Assembly: GCA_949987705.1 (NCBI GenBank)
Contig: OX465281.1
Span: 105,760,266-105,824,265 of the forward strand
Direction: 5' to 3'
Origin: Thereva unica
Lineage: Eukaryota > Arthropoda > Insecta > Diptera > Therevidae
DNA length: 64,000 nucleotides
Positions 34,679-45,217 of this stretch are shown here, piece after piece (position 1 is the stretch's first letter; every line of letters begins with the position of its first letter). The position numbers and the translations under genes were made by a program. The notes under the pieces are model-generated. The model was given only the letters and a program-made list of their open reading frames with translations. It was not told the DNA's origin and did not search any database.

Positions 34679-35686
34679 CAGGGTGTCCCACATAAACTTA
34701 CAAAGCGGCGGCTGCGGTTAGGTCTTGGATAGACGAACAAAAAATCGTATGGGTGGGGGGGGGGAAATCGTAACGGTTTAGCCGCTAGGGCGTTTTGAAG
34801 TTTTTTTGCTAGAGTTTTACATATCACCCTATATTTTTATAACCGTCTAACCTATTGTCAAGGTTTTGGTACCAGTGCACGCAGAATTCCTCCACCTTTC
34901 TACAACGGTAAAAATAATGGTCCTATCTTATAAACTTTTGGAGTTATGAGTCGCCAAAGTCAAAATTTTGTATTTTTTTCACTAAAATTTCAACTAAAAC
35001 CACCTTTTTCTCCAAAAAATACGTGATAAACCTAAATTTTTTTTTCCAAAATTAAAAAGTTTGGACAATTTCCTATAAATAATGTATTACAACTTTTACG
35101 CCGCAGCTTCTATTTTTGAAGTTATAAGCATTTTTAATGTTGAAATTGGCTCTATTTCGTCCTTTTTTAGTACTTTTCCATCTGAACTTTGTCGAAAAGT
35201 GCGAAATAAGCATCGAAATTAACTTTAAAATTGCTTATAACTTCTAAAGTAAAGGCCCTAGAATAAAACTTGTAATACATTATTTATAGGAAATTGTCCA
35301 AACTTTTTAATTTTGGAAAAAAAAATTTAGGTTTATCACGTATTTTTTGGAGAAAAAGGTGGTTTTAGTTGAAATTTTAGTGAAAAAAATACAAAATTTT
35401 GACTTTGGCGACTCATAACTCCAAAAGTTTATAAGATAGGACCATTATTTTTAACGTTGTAGAAAGGTGGAGGAATTCTGCGTGCACTGGTACCAAAACC
35501 TTGACAATAGGTTAGACGGTTACAAAAATATAGGGTGATATGTAAAACTCTAGCAAAAAAACTTCAAAACGCCCTAGCGGCAAAACCGTTACGATTTCCC
35601 CCCCCCCCCACCCATACGATTTTTTGTTCGTCTATCCAAGACCTATCCACAGCCGGCCGCTTTGTAAGTTTATGTGGGACACCCTG
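34679..35686. mobile_element. Near-perfect 1-kb palindromic fold-back element
   Basis: The ends are CAGGGTGTCCCACATAAACT and its complement, flanked by TA on both sides (34677-34678 and 35687-35688). The arms of about 490 bases match almost to the centre near 35180. No coding sequence. The TA target suggests mobilisation by a mariner/Tc1-like or similar transposase, but the superfamily is not proven. Confidence 0.82.
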
Positions 35687-35723
35687 TATATATCCTTACT
35701 AATATTATAAATGCGAAAGTAAC

Positions 35724-35727
<4 letters not shown>

Positions 35728-35763
<36 letters not shown>
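35728..35763. repeat. (CTGT)n microsatellite
   Basis: About nine perfect repeats at the head of Helitron C, a position where such tracts are common in this Helitron type. Confidence 0.9.
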
Positions 35764-35764
<1 letters not shown>

Positions 35765-35944
35765 TACGCTTTCACGCCTAAACCACTAAACCGATTTTGA
35801 TGAAATTTGCAACAGACATAGTTTAGACCTTGGAGACGGACATAGGCTACTTTTTATGGAGAACAAAAGGGTTGAAGGGGTGAAATGGGGTTCAATAAGT
35901 TGCAAGTGGATTTTTTTCTATTGTATAAAAAGTAACTGACTGAC

Positions 35945-38235
35945 AGACAACGCACAACTTAAACCGCTAGAGCTAAAGGGCTGAAATTTTGACTGTGCAT
36001 CCCTATAATGGCGTGGACATCCCCTAAAAAGCGATTTTTCGAAATTCATCCCCTAAGGGGGTGAAATGGGGTTTATCCAAACCGTTGGAGCTATAGGGCT
36101 GAAATTTGGACAGTGCATCCCTATAATGACGTTTACATCCACTAAAAAACGATTTTTCGAAATTCATCCCCTAAGGGGGTGAAATGGGGTTTATCCAAAC
36201 CGTTGGAGCTATAGGGCTGAAATTTTGACAGTGCATCCCTATAATGGCGTGGACATCCACTAAGGAGCGATTTTTCGAAATTCATCCCCTAAGGGGGTGA
36301 AATGGGGTTTATCCAAACCGTTGGAGCTATAGGGCTGAAATTTTGACAGTGCATCCCTATAATGGCGTGGACATCCACTAAAAAGCGATTTTTCGAAATT
36401 CATCCCCTAAGGGGGTGAAATGGGGTTTATCCAAACCGTTGGAGCTATAGGGCTGAAATTTTGACAGTGCATCCCTATAATGGCGTGGACATCCACCCAG
36501 AAGCGCTTTTTCGAAATTCATCCCCTAAGGGGGTGAAATGGGGTTTATCCAAACCGCTGGAGCTATAGGGCTGAAATTTGGACAGTGCATCCCTATAATG
36601 ACGTTTACATTCACTAAAAAACGATTTTTTGAAATTCATCCCCTAAGGGGGTGAAATGGGGTTTATCCAAACCGTTGGAGCTATAGGGCTGAAATTTTGA
36701 CAGTGCATCCCTATAATGGCGTGGACATCCACTAAGGAGCGATTTTTCGAAATTCATCCCCTAAGGGGGTGAAATGGGGTTTATCCAAACCGTTGGAGCT
36801 ATAGGGCTGAAATTTTGACAGTGCATCCCTATAATGGCGTGGACATCCACTCAGAAGCGCTTTTTCGAAATTCATCCCCTAAGGGGGTGAAATGGGGTTT
36901 ATCCCAACCGTTGGAGCTATAGGGCTGAAATTTTGACAGTGCATCCCTATAATGGCGTGGACATCCACTAAGAAACGATTTTTTGAAATTCATCCCCTAA
37001 GGGGGTGAAATGGGGTTTATCCAAACCGTTGGAGCTATAGGGCTGAAATTTTGACAGTGCATCCCTATAATGGCGTGGACATCCACTAAGAAGCGATTTT
37101 TCGAAATTCATCCCCTAAGCGGGTTTACCCAAACCGCTGGAGCTATAGGGCTGAAAGTTTGACAGTGCATCCCTATAATGACGTTTACATCCACTAAAAA
37201 GCGATTTTTCGAAATTCATTCCCTAAGGGGGTGAAATGGGGTTTATCCAAACCGTTGGAGCTATACGGCTGAAATTTTGACAGTGCATCTCTATAATGGC
37301 GTGGACATCAACTATAAAGCAATTTTTCGAAATTCATCCCTTAAGGGGGTGAAATAGGGTTTATCCAAACCGCTGGAGCTATAGAATTGAAATTTTAACA
37401 GTGCATCCCTATAATGACGTGGACATCCACTAAAGAGCGATTTTTCGAAATTCATCCCCTAAGGGTGTGAAATGGGGTTTATACAAACCCCTAAAGCTAT
37501 ACGGCTGAAATTTTGACAGTGCATCCCTATAATGACGTTTACATCCACTAAAGAGCGATTTTTCGAAATTCATCCCCTAAGGGTGTGAAATGGGGTTTTT
37601 ACAAACCGCTAAAGCTATAGGGCTGAAATTTGGACAGTGCATCTCTATAATGGCGTGGACATCCACTATAAAGCGATTTTTCGAAATTCATCCCCTAAGG
37701 GGGTGAAATGGAGGTTATCCAAACCGCTGGAGCTATAGGGCTGAAATTTTGACAGTGCATCCCCTTAATGACGTGGACATCCACTAAGAAGCGATTTTTC
37801 GAAATTTATCCCCTAATGGGGTGAAATGGGATTAACCCACACCGCTGAAGCTGGAGGGCTCTAATTTTGACCGTGCATCACTACAATGACGTGGGCATCC
37901 ACTTAAGGACGATTGAAATTTATCCCCTAAGGGGGTTAAATGGGGTTAAGCCAAACCGCTGGAGCTAGACGGCTGAAATTTTGACAGAGCATCGTGGACA
38001 TTTACTAAGAAGCGATTTTTCGAAATTCATCCCCTAAAGGGGTAAAATTTGGTTTACCAAACTACTGGAACTACAGGGTTGAAATTTGGACAGTGCATTC
38101 CAATAATGACATGGACATCCACTAAGAGGTGAGTACTCGAAATTCATCCTCTAAGGGGATGAAATGGGGTTAACCCAAACCTCTGAAGCTGAAGGGCTGA
38201 AATTTTGACAGTGCATCCCTATAATCACGTAGAAA
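35945..38235. repeat. 118-bp tandem array inside Helitron C
   Basis: The unit contains ACCGTTGGAGCTATAGGGCT, GACAGTGCATCCCTATAATG, a CATCCACTAA-AGCGATTTTTC block and TCATCCCCTAAGGGGGTGAA. Starts are 118 bases apart (36081, 36199, 36317, 36435). Units are close copies in the middle and decay towards the 3' end (after about 37800), giving about 19 in all. Confidence 0.93.
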
Positions 38236-38581
38236 TGAATGACTCGAAATTCACTTTGTTTAATATTCATTTGTGATTGCTTCATAATTTCTTACATCCA
38301 CGTAAATAGGCGAACAAACTTAACGAACGTTTGTCAAACCCTAAAATGTCACTTTTCTTGATGACATATACATGCCAATCTACTTTAAAACTTGCAGATT
38401 TGTTGAGGAGAGGTGATATTCGCAGTAATTTGTTTACCATATTTATTAAAAAAATGCACTATAGTAAACCCTTTTTAGGGATAATAACAGCTGACTTTTT
38501 TGTTGGTTTTTTTTTTAAGGAAAACATTGCACATAATAAACATTTTTTAAAGGCGTTGCAAGGCACGCGGGTTTTATGCTA

Positions 38582-38582
<1 letters not shown>

Positions 38583-38672
<90 letters not shown>
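38583..38672. repeat. (TA)n microsatellite
   Basis: An almost pure TA run directly abutting the CTAG end of Helitron C. Helitrons insert at AT, and the tract may be the target or may have expanded afterwards. Confidence 0.95.
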
Positions 38673-38676
<4 letters not shown>

Positions 38677-38689
38677 CCATTGCGCCTCG

Positions 38690-38890
38690 CTGCACCCATC
38701 AATGTGGTAGATGGTTACCATTCAGCTCTTTCCGCAGCATTATCCGTTGTACAATATATACGCTGGCCATTTTCTGGATATCCAACCAAATGAACAACAG
38801 TTGCATATCTTTTATGAATGGCGAATGAAAGAAATTGCCATACCGCTAGATTATTGCTAACATTAGGTCCCATTTAATATTGTGTTTTTG
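38690..38890 (-). pseudogene. Classical Helitron Rep fragment, downstream half
   Basis: One minus-strand frame reads MGPNVSNNLAVWQFLSFAIH then KRYATVVHLVGYPENGQRIY. It matches MGRYISSNEAVWRILGFNIH and ERYPTVVHLSVHLANGQRVY in the Helitron protein at 50.2-50.4 kb. It is cut at its upstream side near 38890. The preceding part of the same protein lies at 40785-41210, so the two are halves of one relic. A stop codon interrupts the first few residues. Confidence 0.7.
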
Positions 38891-39196
38891 AAGTGAAAAC
38901 TTCTTTAGCCGCGTTGGGCACTTTTTGATAGGGGAAAATGTTATGGGTTCGCGTCACCGACATGCTCATGACTGGCGCACGCGCGCAATCGATTATAATC
39001 AGAAACTTTTTGATTTTGAATAAAAAAATAAATCTGACCGCCTACTATTATTCAATTAAGTATCGAAAATGAAAATATAAAACCAGTCATTTTGACTGAT
39101 GTGTTAAATACTTATCTGTTTTCCAAATTTGTTTGGATCCTTGATCCTGAAGATGTCTTCAGACGATAACAAAAGAAAAAAAAGACAAACGGATTA
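38891..39196. other. Junction region, no recognisable gene
   Basis: No family signature is visible. It lies between the Helitron fragment and the Helentron helicase remnant and presumably belongs to the inserted Helentron-side segment. Confidence 0.4.
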
Positions 39197-40485
39197 TCAA
39201 ATGGTACTGTTGGAAAATTGTGTTACGTAGAGAGAGATGAAAACCATGACATCATAAGAATTTGGATGAAATTTCCAAAACTATGTGGACGAAAACGAGC
39301 TACAAAATCGAGGAATCTTAGTGTCCGCCTTAATCTTGACGATGATGCCTGTACCAATCACTCCTCAGACATCATCCATACCACTCAATAACAATAAAAC
39401 CATAATAGGAAACATTTTCCACTTATTTCTGCTTTGGCAATAACTATTCACAAATCACAGGGAGGTACTTATGATGCAATTGTCTACGAATACGATCGCA
39501 AACATCCTAGAGAATTAGTATACGTAGCTTTAACAAGAGTCACGAGGATTCAAGGTTTATTTTTGCTTACTCAAGAAAATATTAGCAGCAGCTGGAAATT
39601 TTGGATTGGTAGAACAGGAACACCTCTAAATGCTTCAGAAACAGATAAACATCATAAAAGATCAACAAGTCATCGAGAGGATCTGACGTTAGAATTGAAA
39701 AGGTTACAAAACAATACACTACAAACGGTCACCAAAACTTTTCTAGAATTCATCTCCAACAAGAAAGGATTATCGATATTTTCATTCAATTGTCAAAGTT
39801 TGCATGCGCATGCAGCTGATCTAAAAAATGATGCTATCGTAAAAAAGTCAAATGTTCTGCTTTTGTCAGAAACTCGTATGAAAAACGAAGAACCACTTGA
39901 TGTTCTGAATTTCATCTTTGTTGTAAGTTATAAAAGACCCGAAGTTCCAGCAGCAGGAGTAGTTATTTATCACAATACTCAAGATACGTCACACTTCATT
40001 ACTTCATATATGGCCATACATACTAAATTCATTAGAAGCATTGGTGTTAATGTTTCTGATATAGGCGAAATATGCGTTGCTCGTTGCAGTTCCGAGAATG
40101 GGCAATACATATTAATGGTTGCCGTTTATATTTCGCCTGGAAAATCTATGAGACAGATACAAAAATTTTTATTCGAAAATTTGATGATTTTTACAAAAGA
40201 AGGTTCTGAAATTCTCGAAAAAAGATTCGGCGAAAAATATGATAATGTACCGATGATTTTAAGTGGAGACTTCAATATTAACTTTGCAGATGATAAAAAT
40301 CTACCATTAATTGAATTTTTAAATGCAACACTTAATTTAAATATGTCCAATGATCGGAAACTTAGTACTACCAAATATAAAACGACGATCGATGCGGTTT
40401 TTATGCGATACTTAGATAAATTTGAATCAAACATTTTCATTTCTTACTTTAGTTACCATAACCCGATTGTATCTTTTTTACAATA
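39197..40485 (+). pseudogene. Helentron protein C-terminus: PIF1-type helicase end fused to AP-like endonuclease
   Basis: Upstream of the main frame, SNGTVGKLCYVERDE resembles the segment before the last helicase motifs, with stops near 39390. The 350-codon frame from 39434 then has AITIHKSQGGTYDAIVYEY and LVYVALTRVTRIQGLFLL (helicase motifs V-VI). An endonuclease follows: FSFNCQSLHAHA, LLLSETRM, VAVYISPG, LSGDFNINFADD, TTIDAVFM and YHNPIV. A Rep-helicase-endonuclease fusion is the hallmark of the Helentron branch of Helitrons. The N-terminal Rep and most helicase motifs are missing here. Confidence 0.78.
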
Positions 40486-40760
40486 AGTGCGAATGAAATA
40501 GGATGGTCAAAATTGCTACAATTATTACATAATTTAAAAAATAATTCTGAGATATCGGTTGAAGATGCAGCAGCATTAAATTTTATAGAAAAAAGTACAC
40601 TTATTAATGAAGACGCAGTTACTTGTGCTACATATTTTAATAAGTTGGTTAATGTCCTAATGAAAATACTGCAATCAAAAAGATTTAGTCCTTTCAAGAA
40701 ATATAGAATTTTGTATTACTTCAAAAGAATTTCAACATCTAAGTTCTAAGTTTTCACTTC
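40486..40760 (+). pseudogene. Helentron Rep-domain fragment
   Basis: The frame GWSKLLQLLHNLKN, EDAVTCATYFNKLVNVLM, SPFKKYRILYYFKRI resembles the part of Helentron Rep just before the HUH motif (normally followed by EFQHRG and HAH). A frameshift at the end gives EFQHL. It follows the endonuclease end in the same orientation. Rep should be N-terminal, so the order is reversed relative to an intact element. Confidence 0.55.
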
Positions 40761-40784
40761 TATCGGCAGTCCCTATAACTGCCA

Positions 40785-41210
40785 ATTTTTTTTGCCGATC
40801 GCATTTGCATTAGCAGCACCAAAAACAGCCATGTCGCTCCCCTTCATTATATATTTGAATATGAATTTGATTGATTCGACGGTATTGCAAAATTCAATAT
40901 TTATGGGAGCATTGAACGTCTTGAACAATAATGGCGAATAGAGAACGACCCAACGATTGTCAGCTTCACAATCGTAACCTTCCAAGTTATCTCTTTGCCA
41001 TTGACCTTAGTCTGTCGACGAAGATACATTGGGTAACCATTGTTCCCGATTACATTTTCAGAAATCAATGCTCTTGAATACCGCTTTGAATATTTCTAAC
41101 ATGCATCATGATTCAGTCCCATCCCATTGTGGATTGCAAGTAAAAGTTATGAACAAATCTTACGACCATATTGATATTGGACATATGCTTTCCGACACAC
41201 AATGCATCAA
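40785..41210 (-). pseudogene. Classical Helitron Rep fragment, upstream half
   Basis: In order on the minus strand: DLFITFTCNPQWD, a degraded KRYSRALISEN stretch, NNGYPMYLRR, DNRWVVLYSPLLFKTF, ESIKFIFKYIMKGSDMAVFG. The last blocks match DNRWIVPYNPLLSKTF and SIKYIFKYVNKGSDMAVFG of the 50.4-50.6 kb gene and include the tyrosine region of Rep. A deletion and several shifts are visible. It breaks near 40785 and continues at 38890. Confidence 0.75.
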
Positions 41211-41603
41211 CGATTTTCCAACGTTCGTTTCGAACTGTATCGATTTTCTTTGCTGAACCTAACTAAAATTGTTAAAGTAACCGCTCGGCTGCGCCAACTT
41301 TGATATTTTTTGTTCTTTTTCACATATGGATCATTCCATGTCAAACCGAACGCTTAACAATAATTGATGATTCCGATTTTTTTTAAATTTGGCAGGCATA
41401 TTCTACACATGAAATAATGAAAAGCGTGTCTGGCGAAAAAAATTTGGGATTTTTTTTTTTTTCAGAAAATATAGGCGGTTGTAAGTTGCAAGAAATTTCA
41501 AAAAACGACGCTCGGGCGACCTTTCAAATTACTGTATCGTGGAAACCATTAGTCGTACAAAAAATGAAACGGGGCGATTTTGAAGATATCGAGTCACTCT
41601 ATG

Positions 41604-43247
41604 AGAGAGAGAGTATTTTCAGAACCTATTGAACCCTATCTCCATATCAAACGAGAATGCAGAGACAGGCATTTGTAATTCCCCAAGATAACATCTCAAT
41701 AGAACCACCAACATTGGATGAGGTGCGGGAAGCTGTAAAAAGGCAGGGCAGCAACAAATCGCCCGGCGCCGATGGAATAGCAGCTGAGCTGCTAAAGGAA
41801 GGAGGACCCCAACTGCTACAAACTTTACACGAACTCATATGCACCTTCTGGGAGGAAGAAGTTATACCAGAGGACTGGAAGAAAGCGATTATATGTCCAA
41901 TATACAAGAAAGGAGATAAATTAAACTGCAAAAACTACAGAGGCATCTCACTCCTCAGCACCAGCTACAAAATCTTCACAATCCTTGTGAAACAAAAACT
42001 GGAACCTATAGCGGAAGGCCTTATAGGAGAATATCAAGCTGGTTTTAGGACAAACAGGTCAACATCGGACCAACTGCTGACCTTAAGGCAAATTCTGGAG
42101 AAAACCTGGGAAAGGAATGTAGATGTATATCAGATATTTGTCGACTTTCAGCAGGCATATGATTCAATAAACAGAGAGAGGCTATATGAGATCCTATCGG
42201 AAATAGGAATCCCTTCAAAGTTGGTACAACTGATCAAATGCGCCACAAATAGCTCACTGGCGAAAGTGAGGATCCAGAATGTTATAACAGAGGAGTTCGA
42301 AGTACGTCAAGGGCTTAGACAAGGAGATGGGCTGGCCCCCATGCTTTTCAACCTGGCCCTGGAATGGGTGATAAGGAAAACGTCAGTCCAGAGAAGTGCA
42401 TCAATAGCTACCCAGTCGGTACAATTACTTGGATATGCGGATGACGTAAACATCGTGGGAAGGTCCTTTTTGGCAGCAAAAGAAGTCTATGTCGAATTAA
42501 AAGAGGCGGCAAAGGACATAGGCCTGAAGATTAACGAAGAAAAAACGAAGGTTATGCAACAATCCAGAGCAGGACGATTTAGAATGGGAAGAAATATAAC
42601 CATCGACGAACATAACCTAGAAGTAGTCGATAAAACAGTCTACCTTGGGTCTACTATCACAAAAAGAAACGAAGAAAAAGAAGAAATAACCAGACGAATA
42701 CTACTGGCTAATAGAGCCTTTTATGCCCAAAAACAAATCCTGCACTCAAGATTTGTGCACAGGAAAACGAAACTCTCACTCTACAAAACAGTAATACGAC
42801 CAGTACTGTGTTATGGTAGCGAGACTTGGACTATGACCCAGGACATAGAGGAACGAGTCAACAGGTTCGAGAGGAAAATTCTCAGATGCATAATAGGCCC
42901 AATTAGAGAGGATGGAATATGGCGAAGAAGATACAACAACGAATTGTATAAAATTTTTGACGACCCACAACTCTCAACTTTAATAAAAATCAATAGATTG
43001 AGACTAGCCGGCCACGTGATCAGAATGGAGGACAATCGCATCCCAAAACGGCTTATGGCATCAGAAATTTCGGGAAGTAGGCCAGTAGGTAAACCCAGGA
43101 GGAGATGGATAGACTCTGTGACGGCTGACGCAGAGTCAATGCTCAACATCCGGAACTGTCGACATGCTGCAAGGGACCGTCAAAATTGGAGAAATGCCCT
43201 TGGGGAGGCCAAGGTTCGATTTGGGCTGTAGCGCCATTGGATGGATG
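41604..43247 (+). mobile_element. RTE-like LINE, 5' truncated, inserted in the fold-back arm
   Basis: A 13-base target duplication GAGTCACTCTATG lies at 41591-41603 and 43248-43260. The element has no A-tail and ends in short GGAT repeats (GGATGGATGG), as RTE-type LINEs do. It lacks the endonuclease half but keeps a complete-looking transcriptase frame. Confidence 0.88.
41657..43231 (+). CDS. RTE-like reverse transcriptase (truncated ORF, 524 codons)
   Basis: This is the reverse transcriptase of a non-LTR retrotransposon. Motifs in order: NKSPGADGIAAELL near residue 34, NCKNYRGISLL near 92, GFRTNRSTSDQ near 129, IFVDFQQAYDS (motif A) near 157, VRQGLRQGDGLAPMLFN (motif B) near 216, LLGYADDVNIV (catalytic) near 256, NEEKTKVM, YLGSTITKRN, RPVLCYGSETWTM near 380, and a C-terminal RLAGHVIRM and GKPRRRWIDSV. 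The frame is uninterrupted to its stop. It is the same family as the relic at 9091-10345. Without the endonuclease and 5' UTR it is not autonomous. Confidence 0.85.
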   Translation: MQRQAFVIPQDNISIEPPTLDEVREAVKRQGSNKSPGADGIAAELLKEGGPQLLQTLHELICTFWEEEVIPEDWKKAIICPIYKKGDKLNCKNYRGISLLSTSYKIFTILVKQKLEPIAEGLIGEYQAGFRTNRSTSDQLLTLRQILEKTWERNVDVYQIFVDFQQAYDSINRERLYEILSEIGIPSKLVQLIKCATNSSLAKVRIQNVITEEFEVRQGLRQGDGLAPMLFNLALEWVIRKTSVQRSASIATQSVQLLGYADDVNIVGRSFLAAKEVYVELKEAAKDIGLKINEEKTKVMQQSRAGRFRMGRNITIDEHNLEVVDKTVYLGSTITKRNEEKEEITRRILLANRAFYAQKQILHSRFVHRKTKLSLYKTVIRPVLCYGSETWTMTQDIEERVNRFERKILRCIIGPIREDGIWRRRYNNELYKIFDDPQLSTLIKINRLRLAGHVIRMEDNRIPKRLMASEISGSRPVGKPRRRWIDSVTADAESMLNIRNCRHAARDRQNWRNALGEAKVRFGL

Positions 43248-43559
43248 GAGTCACTCTATGTAGTGGTATCATTAAAATTTGAGTTTGGTGTTAATAAATT
43301 ATTATTAATTTGTTTATGAAGTTTCATTACCACTTTTCGTCTTCAACTCACCAACTTAAAATTTTGCAAAAAATATCATCGTATTCCCTTTCGCGTACAC
43401 GCAGAGAACGTTTACAGGGGCTGTTAGGTGCAACGGAAAATGAATAGCACATAAAATAATGAATTAAGTAATTTTTTGCACACATTTACAATAGTCGATG
43501 TAGTCGCTGACGATGTGATTTTTACTTCAATTTTTCCATTTTGTTGTGGAAAAAATGAA

Positions 43560-44446
43560 TGGTACATTAAAGTGCCACGAATCATCTTCGCTTTATCGAA
43601 ACGGGTTTGAAGTGCTTAAGCTTCCGTTCTATAGTCCTGAAGATGAAAGAATTCGGATTCTTAATAGTTTTGTTAACCTACATGAAAAATATGGCCGGGG
43701 TATTTATAGGGTCATTTATATTCTGCGAACTGACATTTGCAGCTAATCTTTTAATCGTACCTCCTAAACCATCGCAAGGTCCTTTTATATGAGACATGGC
43801 AAAAAAGTGCCGATCTGCACTTATATCAAAATCAACTGTGTGATAACAAAGATTTATGAATTTTTTTTTGTCTTGTATTGACCACTCGCTCCGTCAGAAA
43901 AGTAAAATATTTTTCGCAAAGAACCCAATGTTTTGTTTAAAAAAGTAATTAAACCACGCTGAAATAAGTGGACGGCTATTGTATCATGTTTCGAACAATC
44001 TGAGATTGCGAAGAAATTAAGAAATTGTGTTTTTCCCTTATCTTTATAATAAATTGCGAAAGGGTGTATCGTTACTTGGTCATTATTCCAATGGACTCCT
44101 TGAATTGCATCCTGTAGAACAAACGCATAATTTTCGGAAAAATCGCAAATCAAAATCGCTTTTTGATACAGGCAAATCTGTAACACAGCGCGTACTAGGT
44201 CCAGGGTTTAACACTGAAACAACTTTTTCCGACGTCTTTGATTCAGTACTATCGGAATCAGAAGAATAGATTTTGCTAGTCTTCATTCGGCATGCGTCAC
44301 AAATCTTCAAATTTTCTGACGAGGGCAACGTAATTTCCAATTTTCTTTGCAGCTTCGAAGTGACTCGATGTAAATTCTTCATTGGTTTTTTTCTCGTCAT
44401 TACGTTTTTTAAACGGATTAAAACACGTATCGTAACGAGTTGACAT
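43560..44446 (-). pseudogene. DDE-like transposase relic of an unclassified insect family
   Basis: From an ATG at 44446-44444 the frame begins MSTRYDTCFNPFKKR, then shifts near 44400 into KNLHRVTSKLQRKLE and ENLKICDACRMKTSK (a CxxC pair). After another shift come ICDFSENYAFVLQDAIQG, AISDCSKHDTIAVHLFQ, FYFSDGASGQYK and, past 43854, SHIKGPCDGLGGTIKRLA. This succession recurs in a widespread family of animal transposon-like proteins. The Asp in CDFSENY and in FSDG are candidate catalytic residues. I cannot name the superfamily. Several frameshifts and stops inactivate it. Confidence 0.6.
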
Positions 44447-44642
44447 TTTTTCTCCTGTGAGGTTTCAAATAAGGAAGTCTGATAAAATAATACCCGTAAT
44501 TAATTATTATGGTATGGTATGATTAATTATATTTTCAGAAAAAAAAAACAGTAACACTACAATATTAAACACTATAACACTATTTACATATCTTGTGTAA
44601 CACTTAAACAGAACTGAAAAAGTATACATAGCATAGAAAGTA

Positions 44643-45217
44643 CTGGGTGATCCATTTCGAGGTTCCTTACTTTCTTAAAGAAAAAAACACAGAAAATAAA
44701 AATTTAACGGGGAATGTTTATTATAATTCGAAAGAACATTGTTTGGCATTTATTTTTTGAAGATTATCTCTTTCAAATGTGGCCGCGGCTACGTCTCAGA
44801 AGGTCCATCCGTTGAGTCCAATTTTCGATGACTCGTTCGAGCATTTCGACTGGTAACTGGCGAATGACACGCGCGATGTTTTGCTCCAAGGCCTGAATCG
44901 AAGCGGGTTTATCCGTATAGACTTTAGACTTTACGTATCCCCACAAAAAAAAGTCTAATGGTGTGATATCACACGATCTTGGTGGCCAATCGACCGGCCC
45001 ATTACGTGAAATTATCTGTTCACCGAAATGCTCTCTCAATAAATCCAGCCCATAGAGCGAAGCGTTGTCTCCTGGGAAGGTCGACCGGCTTCAGTTGTTG
45101 CACAAGCTGTAATGCCAAACAATACTGAACAAAAATAATATGACAGCTTGACACGACTCAGCCGTGATCTGTCAAAAAAAGGCTACTGAAAAAAGTACCT
45201 CTAGTTGGATCACCCTT
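44643..45217 (-). mobile_element. Internally deleted mariner/Tc1-like element
   Basis: The ends share GGGTGATCCA as inverted repeats, flanked by TA (44641-44642 and 45218-45219). A minus-strand frame (45039-44773) has ISRNGPVDWPPRSCDITP, LDFFLWGYVKSKVY and RRSRGHI, the C-terminal third of a mariner-type transposase including the last catalytic Asp region. Upstream, LKPVDLPRRQRFALWA matches a more N-terminal part of the same protein. The middle with the first two Asp residues is deleted. Confidence 0.85.

Larger units (their letters stand above)
35693..38582 (+). mobile_element. Helitron C, non-autonomous, satellite-filled
   Basis: The 5' end TCCTTACTAATATTATAAAT then GCGAAAGT, a CTGT microsatellite and the ACCGATTTTGATGAAATTTG block is a well-known insect Helitron 5' end. 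The 3' end GGGTTTTATGCTAG has CTAG at 38579-38582. It lies between A (35692) and T (38583). No Rep or helicase. Most of the interior is a 118-bp array. Confidence 0.85.

Noticed and set aside
38331..38582. 83-codon frame at the 3' end of Helitron C
   Set aside because: It has no recognisable family motif and covers the noncoding Helitron end.
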